In this document: piece by piece, positions 57,842-64,000 of the stretch
Numbering within the stretch: the stretch's first letter is position 1
How the letters are laid out: the number at the start of each line of letters is the position of its first letter
Source of the DNA: Myxococcota bacterium
GTDB taxonomy: Bacteria; Myxococcota_A; Bradymonadia; UBA7976; UBA1532
Direction: 5' to 3'
NCBI GenBank assembly: GCA_963169045.1
Contig: CAUJDF010000069.1
Coordinates: 124,001-188,000, forward strand
DNA length: 64,000 bases
Program-made: the position numbers and the translations under genes
Notes under the pieces: model-generated
Database searches by the model: none
What the model saw: the letters and a program-made list of their open reading frames with translations, nothing else
What the model was told of the DNA's origin: nothing

Positions 57842-58254
57842 CGATTGCTCTCACCCTCGCCGTGGGTCGGGCGCCAGGTCGCGAGGTTCTCCTCGTTGGG
57901 CGCGAGCGGGTGCTGGTCGTAGCGCACCCCGTATTCGATGCGCTCGCCGGCGTCTTTCCAGTCGTTCTTGCCGTCCTGGTACCAGAAGACCTTGTCGTAG
58001 CCGAGCTCGTCCAGGCGGTCCGCCGCGAGGCGTCCGACCTGGGCCGCGGCTTCGAGGCCGTACACGACGATGGGGCGGTCAGTATCGGGGAGCGTCGACT
58101 CGACCCGGGCGTCGAAGTCGTGGTCGAAGGGGATGCTGATGGCGCCGGGCAGGTGCCAGTCCTCGTAGATGTCGCCGCCGTCCACCTCGACGAGCACGAG
58201 GTCGGGGGCGTTGCGCATCAGCTGGATGAGCTCGGTCCGGTCGATGGTCCTCAT
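57838..58254 (-). CDS. rhodanese-like domain protein lacking the active-site Cys
   Basis: Protein of 138 aa with one rhodanese domain: LVLVEVDGGDIYEDWHLPGAISIP is the usual N-terminal motif and LAADRLDELGYDKVFWYQDG the C-terminal one. The active-site loop, normally VVYCxxGxRS, is VVYGLEAAAQ: Cys is Gly, so no sulphur transfer is expected. The C-terminal tail (RYDQHPLAPNEENLATWRP) is unusual. It overlaps the Wzc-type gene by 4 bp on the opposite strand. Possibly a binding or phosphatase-like relic. Confidence 0.82.
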   Translation of the reverse strand: MRTIDRTELIQLMRNAPDLVLVEVDGGDIYEDWHLPGAISIPFDHDFDARVESTLPDTDRPIVVYGLEAAAQVGRLAADRLDELGYDKVFWYQDGKNDWKDAGERIEYGVRYDQHPLAPNEENLATWRPTHGEGESNR

Positions 58255-58351
58255 CGGTGCGCCTCCTCTCCCGCGGAATCAGGCAATCCCCGTGCCCTCG
58301 TGGCGGGCCGCGGCGCGGCGCGCGGCGGCGTCGCGGATTGCCCCGATGCGG

Positions 58352-59290
58352 TCAGAAGAGGAAGGCGGAGACGGCGGTGAACTCGAGGGCGGCGGAGACT
58401 TGGGTACAGAGGCCGTCCTCGCCGGGAGCCAGGTCGACGGCGCTGCCGAAGACGGCGCGGATGGCCGGCAGGACGCTCTGGTCGTCGTTGGCCGCGATGG
58501 CGCCGACGCGGTAGAGGTCCTCGAGGGGGATGCCGCCGCCGAACACCCCCTCGACGAGGCCACCGTCGGGCGTCAGGCGCGCGCGCAGTCGGGCGTTGCG
58601 GACGGAGAGGTCGTAGCGCAATCCGAACGCGAGGATGGGCAGGCGGCCCTCGAACGGGCCGGCCTCGATCCAGCCGTCGACGATGTGCGCTTCGGGGGCG
58701 AGGCTCTCGGGCGAGTCGGCGTGCAGGTCGAACGTCTGGCCGGAGAGCAGCCGGCCGTCGGTGCCGAGCAGCGGCTCGCCATCGCCGGCCCGCAGGCGCA
58801 TCGTGACGTCGTCGTCGTTCAACAGGTCGTCGACGCCGTCGATCTGGACCATGAGCAGCAGGCCGCCCTCCTCGATGAGGCTCTGGCCGAGGCTCTCGGC
58901 GGCGCCGAGGCCAGCGGCGCTGAAGAGGGGGACGAGGCGTGCGAGCGCGTTGTCGATGCCGGGCGTGCCCTCGGGGGAGCGCAGGTCGGCCTTGTTGCAG
59001 CCGTCGGCGTCGCGGGCGTCGCTGACGCGGCCGTCCACGTCGAAGCCGGGCGCGACGCCGGGCGCGGTCTCGGTCGCGAAGCCCAGCGTATCGATGACGG
59101 AGAGGCGCGGGAGCGCCGGGACCGGCGCGGCGTCGGGCGGCGCCGCGTCCGCCTGAGGGGGGAGGCCGCAGTCGCCGTCGGCCTGCTCGGCGCCGCAGGG
59201 CGCCGCGTCGGGCACGGCCGCCTCCTCGGACGTCGACTCCTCACCACAACCCGCGAGCAGCAGGCACAGGGCGATGCGGCGCACGTTCAC
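58352..59290 (-). CDS. lipoprotein of unknown function after DUF1552 gene
   Basis: Protein of 312 aa. Lipobox LLLAGC (Cys near residue 15), then a Cys-containing Asp/Ala/Pro linker (CGAEQADGDCGLPPQADAAPPDAAP, seen in part) and a beta-rich domain (LSVIDTLGFATETAPGVAPGFDVDGRVSD, VDGWIEAGPFEGRLPILAFGLRYDLSVRNARLRARLTPDG) ending in FTAVSAFLF. The GTG start overlaps the stop of the DUF1552 gene (GTGA), so it is the third gene of that unit. The pattern recalls secreted proteins whose beta domain forms from repeated INAxLxGxxxxDGxLxxGxxxG-like strands. No name. Confidence 0.72.
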   Translation of the reverse strand: MNVRRIALCLLLAGCGEESTSEEAAVPDAAPCGAEQADGDCGLPPQADAAPPDAAPVPALPRLSVIDTLGFATETAPGVAPGFDVDGRVSDARDADGCNKADLRSPEGTPGIDNALARLVPLFSAAGLGAAESLGQSLIEEGGLLLMVQIDGVDDLLNDDDVTMRLRAGDGEPLLGTDGRLLSGQTFDLHADSPESLAPEAHIVDGWIEAGPFEGRLPILAFGLRYDLSVRNARLRARLTPDGGLVEGVFGGGIPLEDLYRVGAIAANDDQSVLPAIRAVFGSAVDLAPGEDGLCTQVSAALEFTAVSAFLF

Positions 59291-60576
59291 ACCTCGATGG
59301 CCGAGAGGCCGTCGCGGACCTCGCCGACGTCGGCCCCGAACGAGGCCGCCTCGACGCCGACGGCGCGGATGATCGACAGGATGGCCTTGCCGGCGTTCTC
59401 GGCGCCCGCCGAGCGGAAGTGGATGCCCGTCCGCAGCTTGCCGCCCGCCGAGCCGCCGATGAGGATCGGGAACTCGTCGAGCGAGTGCGTGCGTCCGAGC
59501 GAGATGTCGGAGGTGCCGAGGACGGCGCAGTGGTCGAGCAGCGTCTCGTCGCCCTCGGGGATGCGCTGGATCGCACGCAGCAGCGTCGCGTAGGCCTCGA
59601 CGCATTGGCGCGTGATGGCGAAGACCTCGGGCTGATCCCCCGGCTCGTCGTGCGTCAACTGGTGGTGGCCCGAGGTCGCGCCGGGGAACAACACGTTGCC
59701 GACCGGCTCGGTGAACCAGTTGCTGAAGACGCGGGTCTGGTCGCAGGCGAGCGCCAGCGCGATGAGCTCGCAGAAGGCCTCGTTCTTGGCGGCGAGCTGG
59801 GGGCGGCCCTCGATGTCGGGGTATTCGGCGGCAGGCTCGTCGGGGCGTGCGCACGAGGCGAGGTCGGGCGGGTCCATCTCCAGCGCGGCCAGGCGCATCT
59901 CCAGCGCGCGGACGCCCTCGGCGTGCTGGTCGAGGCGCTGGCGGTCGGCGCCGCTCACATTCATCTTCAGGCGCCGCAGGTCGTCGTTGACCGCGTCGAG
60001 CACGCTGCGGCGGAGCGCCAGCGTCGGATCGACGATCGGCTCGTCCCCCGGCAGGCGGAAGCCCGCGCCGAAGACGCGCTCGAACAGCGCGTGCGGCGAC
60101 GTCTCTGGCGGGTTGCGGCTGTGCGGGCCGTTGAACGAGTGGCCCTGGCCGGCCTCGGCGCCGAACTCGAGCGACTTGAAGCGCGTCGCCCCGCCGAGCT
60201 TCGCGGCGATGACCTGGTCGACGGACGGCACCGAGAACGTCTCGTTGTCGTACGGATCGATCAGCGGCGCGCCCGAGAGGATGCCGGCGGCGCCCGCGAA
60301 GTGCGGCACGTTGTTGGGCACGCCGAGCTGCATGCCGGTGACCACCGAGACGCGGTCGCGCAGGTCGGCGAGCGGCTCGAGCAGCGGCGAGGGCGTCCAG
60401 CCGGCGCCCTCGCTCGGCGGGATCCAGCGGTCCGGCAGGACGCCGTTGCCCCAGAAGAACAGGCCGAAGCGGCGGGGGAACCCGGCAGCCTGGGCGCGCG
60501 CCTCGAGCCAGGGCAGGCCGAGCGTGACCACCGCGCCGCCGAGCATGCCGCGGAGCATGGAACGTCGCGTGATCAT
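59287..60576 (-). CDS. Tat-exported DUF1552 protein
   Basis: Protein of 429 aa. N-terminal twin-arginine signal TRRSMLRGMLGGAVVTLGLP. Signatures of DUF1552: FFWGNGVLPDRWIP, RDRVSVVTGM, SVDQVIA, HSFNG, IEGRPQLAAKNEAFCELIALAL, HHQLTHD, LGTSDISLGRTHSLDEFPILIGG. It follows a DUF1592 protein by 4-bp overlap, the usual pair in Planctomycetes and Myxococcota, where they are thought to form an extracytoplasmic degradative or redox complex. Function of DUF1552 itself is not established. The ATG at 60576 follows the upstream gene's stop by overlap (ATGA). Confidence 0.9.
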   Translation of the reverse strand: MITRRSMLRGMLGGAVVTLGLPWLEARAQAAGFPRRFGLFFWGNGVLPDRWIPPSEGAGWTPSPLLEPLADLRDRVSVVTGMQLGVPNNVPHFAGAAGILSGAPLIDPYDNETFSVPSVDQVIAAKLGGATRFKSLEFGAEAGQGHSFNGPHSRNPPETSPHALFERVFGAGFRLPGDEPIVDPTLALRRSVLDAVNDDLRRLKMNVSGADRQRLDQHAEGVRALEMRLAALEMDPPDLASCARPDEPAAEYPDIEGRPQLAAKNEAFCELIALALACDQTRVFSNWFTEPVGNVLFPGATSGHHQLTHDEPGDQPEVFAITRQCVEAYATLLRAIQRIPEGDETLLDHCAVLGTSDISLGRTHSLDEFPILIGGSAGGKLRTGIHFRSAGAENAGKAILSIIRAVGVEAASFGADVGEVRDGLSAIEV

Positions 60577-62216
60577 TCGGCAACCTCCGCGACGGTGCGG
60601 AAGGCGTCGCTGGTGGCGATGTCGCGGACCAGGCCGAGGACGCGGCGCCCGCGAGCGTCGAAGCGATCGCCGAGGGCGCGGACCGTCGCGGCATCCTCGC
60701 GGCCCGCCGTGCGGCCGAGCGCGTAGCTGTACAGCTTGCGCGCGAAGCAGCGAGGGAAGCGCGGGTCGTCGGCGATGACGTCGGCCAGGTCGGCGGCGTC
60801 GGCGAAGGGCGTCCCGTCGAGCTCGCCGGCGGTCTCGATCAGCGCGCCGTTGTCGGTCTCGCGCGCGCGGCCGATGCCGTCGAAGCGCTCGAGGCCGAGG
60901 CCGATGTGGTCGGTCACCGTGTGGCAGCTGGCGCAGTTGGGGTCGAGCATGTGCACCTCGAGCCGCTCGCGCAGGGTGCGCGCATCGGGCGAGGGCTGCG
61001 GGATGGCGGTGTTGAGGTTGGCGGGCGGGGGCGGCATGTCCTCGCAGAGCAGCGCCTCGCGGACGAAGATGCCGCGGAGCGTCGCCGAGCTCGAGGTGGG
61101 GTGGGCCTGGCCGGCCAGGAAGCTGACCTGCCCGAGGAAGCCGCGGCGCTCGCCGTCGGGCGGCAGCTCCACGCGGCCGAAGCCCTCTCGGACGGTGGCC
61201 GGCACGTTGTAGATGGCCGCCAGCCGCCGGTCGACGAAGGTGGTGCGCGTGCGCAGGAGCTCGCGCAGGTCGGCGTCCTGGGTGAAGACGAGGTCCTCGG
61301 CGACGCGCAGCGTCTCCTCGCGGGCGGACTGGCCGAGGTCGGACGCGTAGTGGCGGAAGATGTTGGGATCCTTGCGCAATCCGGCGAGCTCGTCGAGGCC
61401 GAGCCACTCCTCGAAGAAGTTGCGTACGGCCTCGCGGGCGCGCGGATCGGCCAGCAGGCGATCCACCTCGCGGCCGAGCCCCTCGGGGGTGTCGAGGTCG
61501 CCGCGGGCGGCGGCGTCGAGCAGGGCATCGTCGGGGCCCGCGTTCCACAGGAAGAAGGCGAGGCGCGTGGCGAGCTCGTACGGGCCGAGCCGTTGACCGT
61601 CGCCGATCTCGACGCGGTAGAGGAAGTGGGGCGACTGGAGCAGGCGCGCGAGCGCGTAGCGGGCGCCGGTCAGGAAGTCGCCGCCGCCGCTGGCGAGGCC
61701 GAGCGCGACGACCGCCTCGACCTCGTCGGCGGCGAGCGGTCGTCGCCAGGCGCGGCGGCCGAAGCGCTCCACCAGCTGCCGCATGCACGCGGCGTCGTCC
61801 GGGCCGCGCGGCGCGCAGGGCAGGACGCGGGCGCGGCGCTCCGGCGTCGACAGCACCTGCTCGGCGAGGCTCAGCGCCGCCTGTTCGTAGATCTCGACGC
61901 CGCGCGAGGAGATGGTGCTGGACGCGGCGCCGACGGCCACGAGGCCGTCCGCCTTCGAGTCGGGCTCGAGCGTCGGCGGCTGGACGACGTCGGCGCCGAC
62001 CAGATCCCGAATCGTGTTGCGGTACTGCGCCTGCGTGAGCCGGTTCAGCGTCGGCGCGAGCGCGGGCGCCTCGGGCAACGGAGCCGCGTCCGCCGACGCG
62101 GCGTCGGGCGGCGCGGCGTCGGGCGACGCGACGAACGCGTCGGGACCGGGGCCGCCGTTGACGCTCGAGTCGCAGGCGGACGCCACCAGCAGCGCGAACA
62201 ACCAACCTCTCCGCAC
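60573..62216 (-). CDS. DUF1587/1592/1595/1588/1585 lipoprotein (planctomycete-type cytochrome-like)
   Basis: Protein of 547 aa. Signal with lipobox-like VASAC, a Pro-Asp-Ala-rich linker, then DUF1587 (LNRLTQAQYRNTIRDLVG), DUF1595 (ACMRQLVERFGRRAWRRPL), DUF1592 (YALARLLQSPHFLYRVE...YELATRLAFFLWNAGPDD), DUF1588 (RGFLGQVSFLAGQAHPTSSS, and the CXXCH motif NCASCHTVTDHIGLGLERFD) and DUF1585 near the C-terminus (FPRCFARKLYSYALGR). CASCH suggests covalent haem c, or redox use of the Cys pair. GTG start with a purine-rich site upstream. It heads the leftward three-gene unit. Confidence 0.9.
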   Translation of the reverse strand: MRRGWLFALLVASACDSSVNGGPGPDAFVASPDAAPPDAASADAAPLPEAPALAPTLNRLTQAQYRNTIRDLVGADVVQPPTLEPDSKADGLVAVGAASSTISSRGVEIYEQAALSLAEQVLSTPERRARVLPCAPRGPDDAACMRQLVERFGRRAWRRPLAADEVEAVVALGLASGGGDFLTGARYALARLLQSPHFLYRVEIGDGQRLGPYELATRLAFFLWNAGPDDALLDAAARGDLDTPEGLGREVDRLLADPRAREAVRNFFEEWLGLDELAGLRKDPNIFRHYASDLGQSAREETLRVAEDLVFTQDADLRELLRTRTTFVDRRLAAIYNVPATVREGFGRVELPPDGERRGFLGQVSFLAGQAHPTSSSATLRGIFVREALLCEDMPPPPANLNTAIPQPSPDARTLRERLEVHMLDPNCASCHTVTDHIGLGLERFDGIGRARETDNGALIETAGELDGTPFADAADLADVIADDPRFPRCFARKLYSYALGRTAGREDAATVRALGDRFDARGRRVLGLVRDIATSDAFRTVAEVAE

Positions 62217-62268
62217 CTGCGCCCCCGTCCCGCCGAGATGTCGAATTGAAGCAGAACCGCAACGGTCG

Positions 62269-62297
62269 TTCAACCGATGCACCGCCTCGGTTACACT
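62269..62297 (+). promoter_or_regulatory. candidate promoter giving a nearly leaderless esterase mRNA
   Basis: TTCAAC, 17-bp spacer, TACACT. The predicted start coincides within a base or two with the ATG at 62304, and no Shine-Dalgarno sequence is present. Confidence 0.3.
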
Positions 62298-62303
62298 GCC
62301 GCA

Positions 62304-63272
62304 ATGCGACGAGGTGCGTGGTGGGTGGCGGCGCTGCTGGCCTGTGAGGGCGGCGCCGGAGACGGCGGGAGGACGCCGGACGCGGCGGTGGCGGCCGACG
62401 CGGCGAGCGCGGACGCGGCAAGCGCCGACGCGGCGGTGGCGGCCGACGCGGCGAGCGCCGACGCGGCGAGCGCCGACGCGGCGGTCGCGGACGCCGCGCC
62501 GCCGGACGCGGCCCCCGAGGCGCCCTTCGGCGGCGCGCGGCCCGCCCGGGTGTTCCTGCCGGCGGGCCACGACCCTTCGCGCTCCTGGCCGCTGGTCGTC
62601 GTCCTGCACGGCTTCCGCGCCAGCGGAACCCTCATCGATCGCCAGCTGGGCCTGAGCCGCCGTGTCGACGACGACGGCTTCCTCCTGGTCGTGCCCGAGG
62701 GCGAGAAGAACGCCGACGGCTTCCAGCGCTGGAACGCCCACGGCGACGGCCCCGACGACGTCGCCTACCTGACGGCGCTCGTCGACGAGGCCGTCGCCCG
62801 CTACGGCGCCGACCGCGGGCGGGTCTATGTCGTCGGCCACTCCAACGGCGGACACATGGCCTACAAGCTCGCGTGCCTCGTCCCCGGGCTCGTGACGGCG
62901 ATCGCGCCCGTCGCCGGGGCCCTGTACGAGGACGGGCCGTGCGACGACGGGCCGCCGGTGGCCGTGCTGCACATCCACGGCGACGCGGACACCCAGGTCA
63001 TCTACGCCGGGACGGATCGCTACCCGCCGGCCGAGGAAGTGACGGCGGACTGGGCGGCGCGCAACGCCTGCGGCGAGCCCGTCGAGAGCGGGCCCTTCGA
63101 CCTGGACGTGGGCCGACCCGGCGCCGAGACGCGCGTGCGGACGTGGTCCGGCTGCGCGGCGGGGGCCGACGTCGAGCTGTGGCGCGGCCAAGGCGTGGGG
63201 CACCTGAACACGCCGACGGCCGAGGGGACGCGCCGCATGGTCGAGTTTCTGTTGCGGCACCGGCGCGAATAG
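62304..63272 (+). CDS. LpqC/PHB-depolymerase-like esterase lipoprotein
   Basis: Protein of 322 aa. Short signal (MRRGAWWVAALLACEGG) with Cys as lipid site, a 50-residue (ADAAS)n linker, then an alpha/beta hydrolase: oxyanion region WPLVVVLHGFRASG, nucleophile elbow VVGHSNGGHMAY (Ser), Asp in HIHGDADTQVIY and His in GVGHLNTP. The family includes PHB depolymerases and feruloyl esterases; the substrate is unknown. ATG at 62304 is preferred to 62277 because of the signal and promoter. Divergent from the DUF1592 unit, co-directional with the oxidase gene downstream. Confidence 0.85.
   Translation: MRRGAWWVAALLACEGGAGDGGRTPDAAVAADAASADAASADAAVAADAASADAASADAAVADAAPPDAAPEAPFGGARPARVFLPAGHDPSRSWPLVVVLHGFRASGTLIDRQLGLSRRVDDDGFLLVVPEGEKNADGFQRWNAHGDGPDDVAYLTALVDEAVARYGADRGRVYVVGHSNGGHMAYKLACLVPGLVTAIAPVAGALYEDGPCDDGPPVAVLHIHGDADTQVIYAGTDRYPPAEEVTADWAARNACGEPVESGPFDLDVGRPGAETRVRTWSGCAAGADVELWRGQGVGHLNTPTAEGTRRMVEFLLRHRRE
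62379..62515 (+). repeat. Ala-Asp coding repeat array (15-bp and 45-bp units)
   Basis: The unit gccgacgcggcgagc (ADAAS) recurs, and a 45-bp higher unit encoding AVAADAASADAASAD occurs twice in nearly identical form. It forms the linker between the lipid anchor and the esterase domain. Related Asp-Ala-Pro linkers are encoded in the two lipoprotein genes to its left. Confidence 0.85.
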
Positions 63273-63329
63273 GCTGCGGATCCGGGCCGCCGAACGCGCG
63301 TGCAGTGTCGCAGGTGGACGGGGGCGGCG

Positions 63330-64000
63330 ATGAAGATGCGGGAGAGCGGACCGACACGGCGGCAGGTGCTGCGCGGTCTGGCCGGCGCGCTCGGCGCGAC
63401 GGCGGTGGCGTGCGGCGCGGGCGGATCGGATGAGGGCGCGCCGGACGGCGGGTCCGACGGCGGCGGCGGGCCCGACGGCGGCGCGAGGGTGGACGGCGGC
63501 GCGGACGCGGGCGCGCCCGCCCGGCCGCGCGTCGGCATCATCGGCGGCGGCGCCGCCGGCGTCTTCACGGCGTGGCTGCTCGACGGCGCGTACGACGTCG
63601 TCCTCTTCGAGTCGCGCGACGCGATCGGCGGCAACGTGCGGACGATCGAGCTCGACGTCCGCGGCCAGGCGGTGCCCGTCGACGTCGGCGCGCAGTACTT
63701 CGGCCCCGGACCCTATCCGACCTACGTCGCGCTCCTCGAGCTGCTCGGGCTGTCCGGGCCCGGCAGCGTCGCGACGCACGAGGCGCCGGCCACGATCACC
63801 ATCGGCTGGGACGGGGAGGAGACGCCACGATTCGTCTCGCCGTCCGTGCCCGGTCGCGAGTGGCCGCTGCGCGAGTCATGGAACGCGGGCGGCGTCGGCA
63901 CGTTCGCGCAGCTGAGCCTCCACGGGCGGCGCTTCGACGAGGCCGACGGCGACTGGCAGATCCCGCTCGAGGAGTGGCTGGCCGGGCTCCCGCTCTCTGT
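63330..64000 (+). CDS. Tat-type FAD-dependent amine oxidase/oxidoreductase (cut by window end)
   Basis: The reading frame opens at ATG 63330 (or 63336) and runs off the right edge after about 223 residues. The start PTRRQVLRGLAGALGATAVACG combines a twin-arginine motif with a lipobox. A Gly/Asp-rich linker follows, then the dinucleotide motif VGIIGGGAAGVFTAWLLDG and the second motif FESRDAIGGNVRTIEL typical of flavin-containing amine oxidases (NAD-binding_8), followed by VPVDVGAQYFGPGPYPTY. Probably an extracytoplasmic flavoenzyme. Its catalytic part lies outside the window. It follows the esterase gene by 57 bp. Confidence 0.82.
   Translation, partial: MKMRESGPTRRQVLRGLAGALGATAVACGAGGSDEGAPDGGSDGGGGPDGGARVDGGADAGAPARPRVGIIGGGAAGVFTAWLLDGAYDVVLFESRDAIGGNVRTIELDVRGQAVPVDVGAQYFGPGPYPTYVALLELLGLSGPGSVATHEAPATITIGWDGEETPRFVSPSVPGREWPLRESWNAGGVGTFAQLSLHGRRFDEADGDWQIPLEEWLAGLPLS

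Overview
High-GC (roughly 70%) window with dense, mostly overlapping genes. The pil gene order (pilB-pilT-pilC-pilS-pilR-pilin), the gliding/spore-coat-type TPR and FHA-TonB proteins, the zinc-ribbon/GYF proteins and the many lipoproteins with Ala-Asp-rich linkers point to a member of the Myxococcota (former Deltaproteobacteria), probably outside the genus Myxococcus. This assignment is inference from gene content; no rRNA gene is present. No insertion sequence, phage, CRISPR array or tRNA was seen.

Region 1 (1-11.8 kb): a type IV pilus locus read leftward, pilB-pilT-pilC-pilS-pilR followed by two prepilin genes, with ribF upstream of pilB. A rightward beta-barrel gene ends in a strong terminator. 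It is followed by a third prepilin gene coupled to a degenerate receiver-domain protein. A 15-bp dyad, TGAC-N7-GTCA, occurs twice between pilR and the adjacent pilin gene and once in the promoter of the third pilin gene.

Region 2 (11.9-25 kb): a RadC homologue without its metal-binding motif, a DUF3006-like/RlmE read-through ORF and a UDP-sugar pyrophosphorylase form one overlapping run. Next come a beta-propeller lipoprotein and membrane protein read leftward, an orphan CpsD-like ATPase/kinase with a small lipoprotein, two envelope proteins, a Fic-like protein with a changed active site, ilvE and glnE.

Region 3 (25-40 kb): mostly housekeeping genes: glmU-glmS (UDP-GlcNAc supply), a UvrD/PcrA helicase, two zinc-ribbon/GYF-like/TM/TPR proteins, gatCAB, mtnA, and rplU-rpmA-obgE. 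The obgE gene appears to start with AUC.

Region 4 (40-58 kb): the most interesting part. A run of signal-peptide-bearing TPR and coiled-coil proteins resembles the GltD-E-F-G (or Nfs) core of the Myxococcus gliding and spore-coat machines. It runs directly into a beta-barrel plus short Wza-type OPX export pair. After one opposing nucleotidyltransferase gene come a UDP-HexNAc 4-epimerase, a nucleotide-sugar 6-dehydrogenase and a Wzc-type co-polymerase/tyrosine kinase. Together with glmU-glmS this suggests a uronic-acid-containing surface polysaccharide exported or remodelled by an envelope-spanning TPR machine. No glycosyltransferase, flippase, polymerase or AglRQS-type motor gene lies in the window.

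Region 5 (57.8-64 kb): a rhodanese-like protein without its catalytic Cys, then a leftward three-gene unit (DUF1592-type lipoprotein, Tat-exported DUF1552 protein, third lipoprotein). A divergent PHB-depolymerase-like esterase lipoprotein and a Tat-type flavin amine oxidase, cut by the window end, complete the window.
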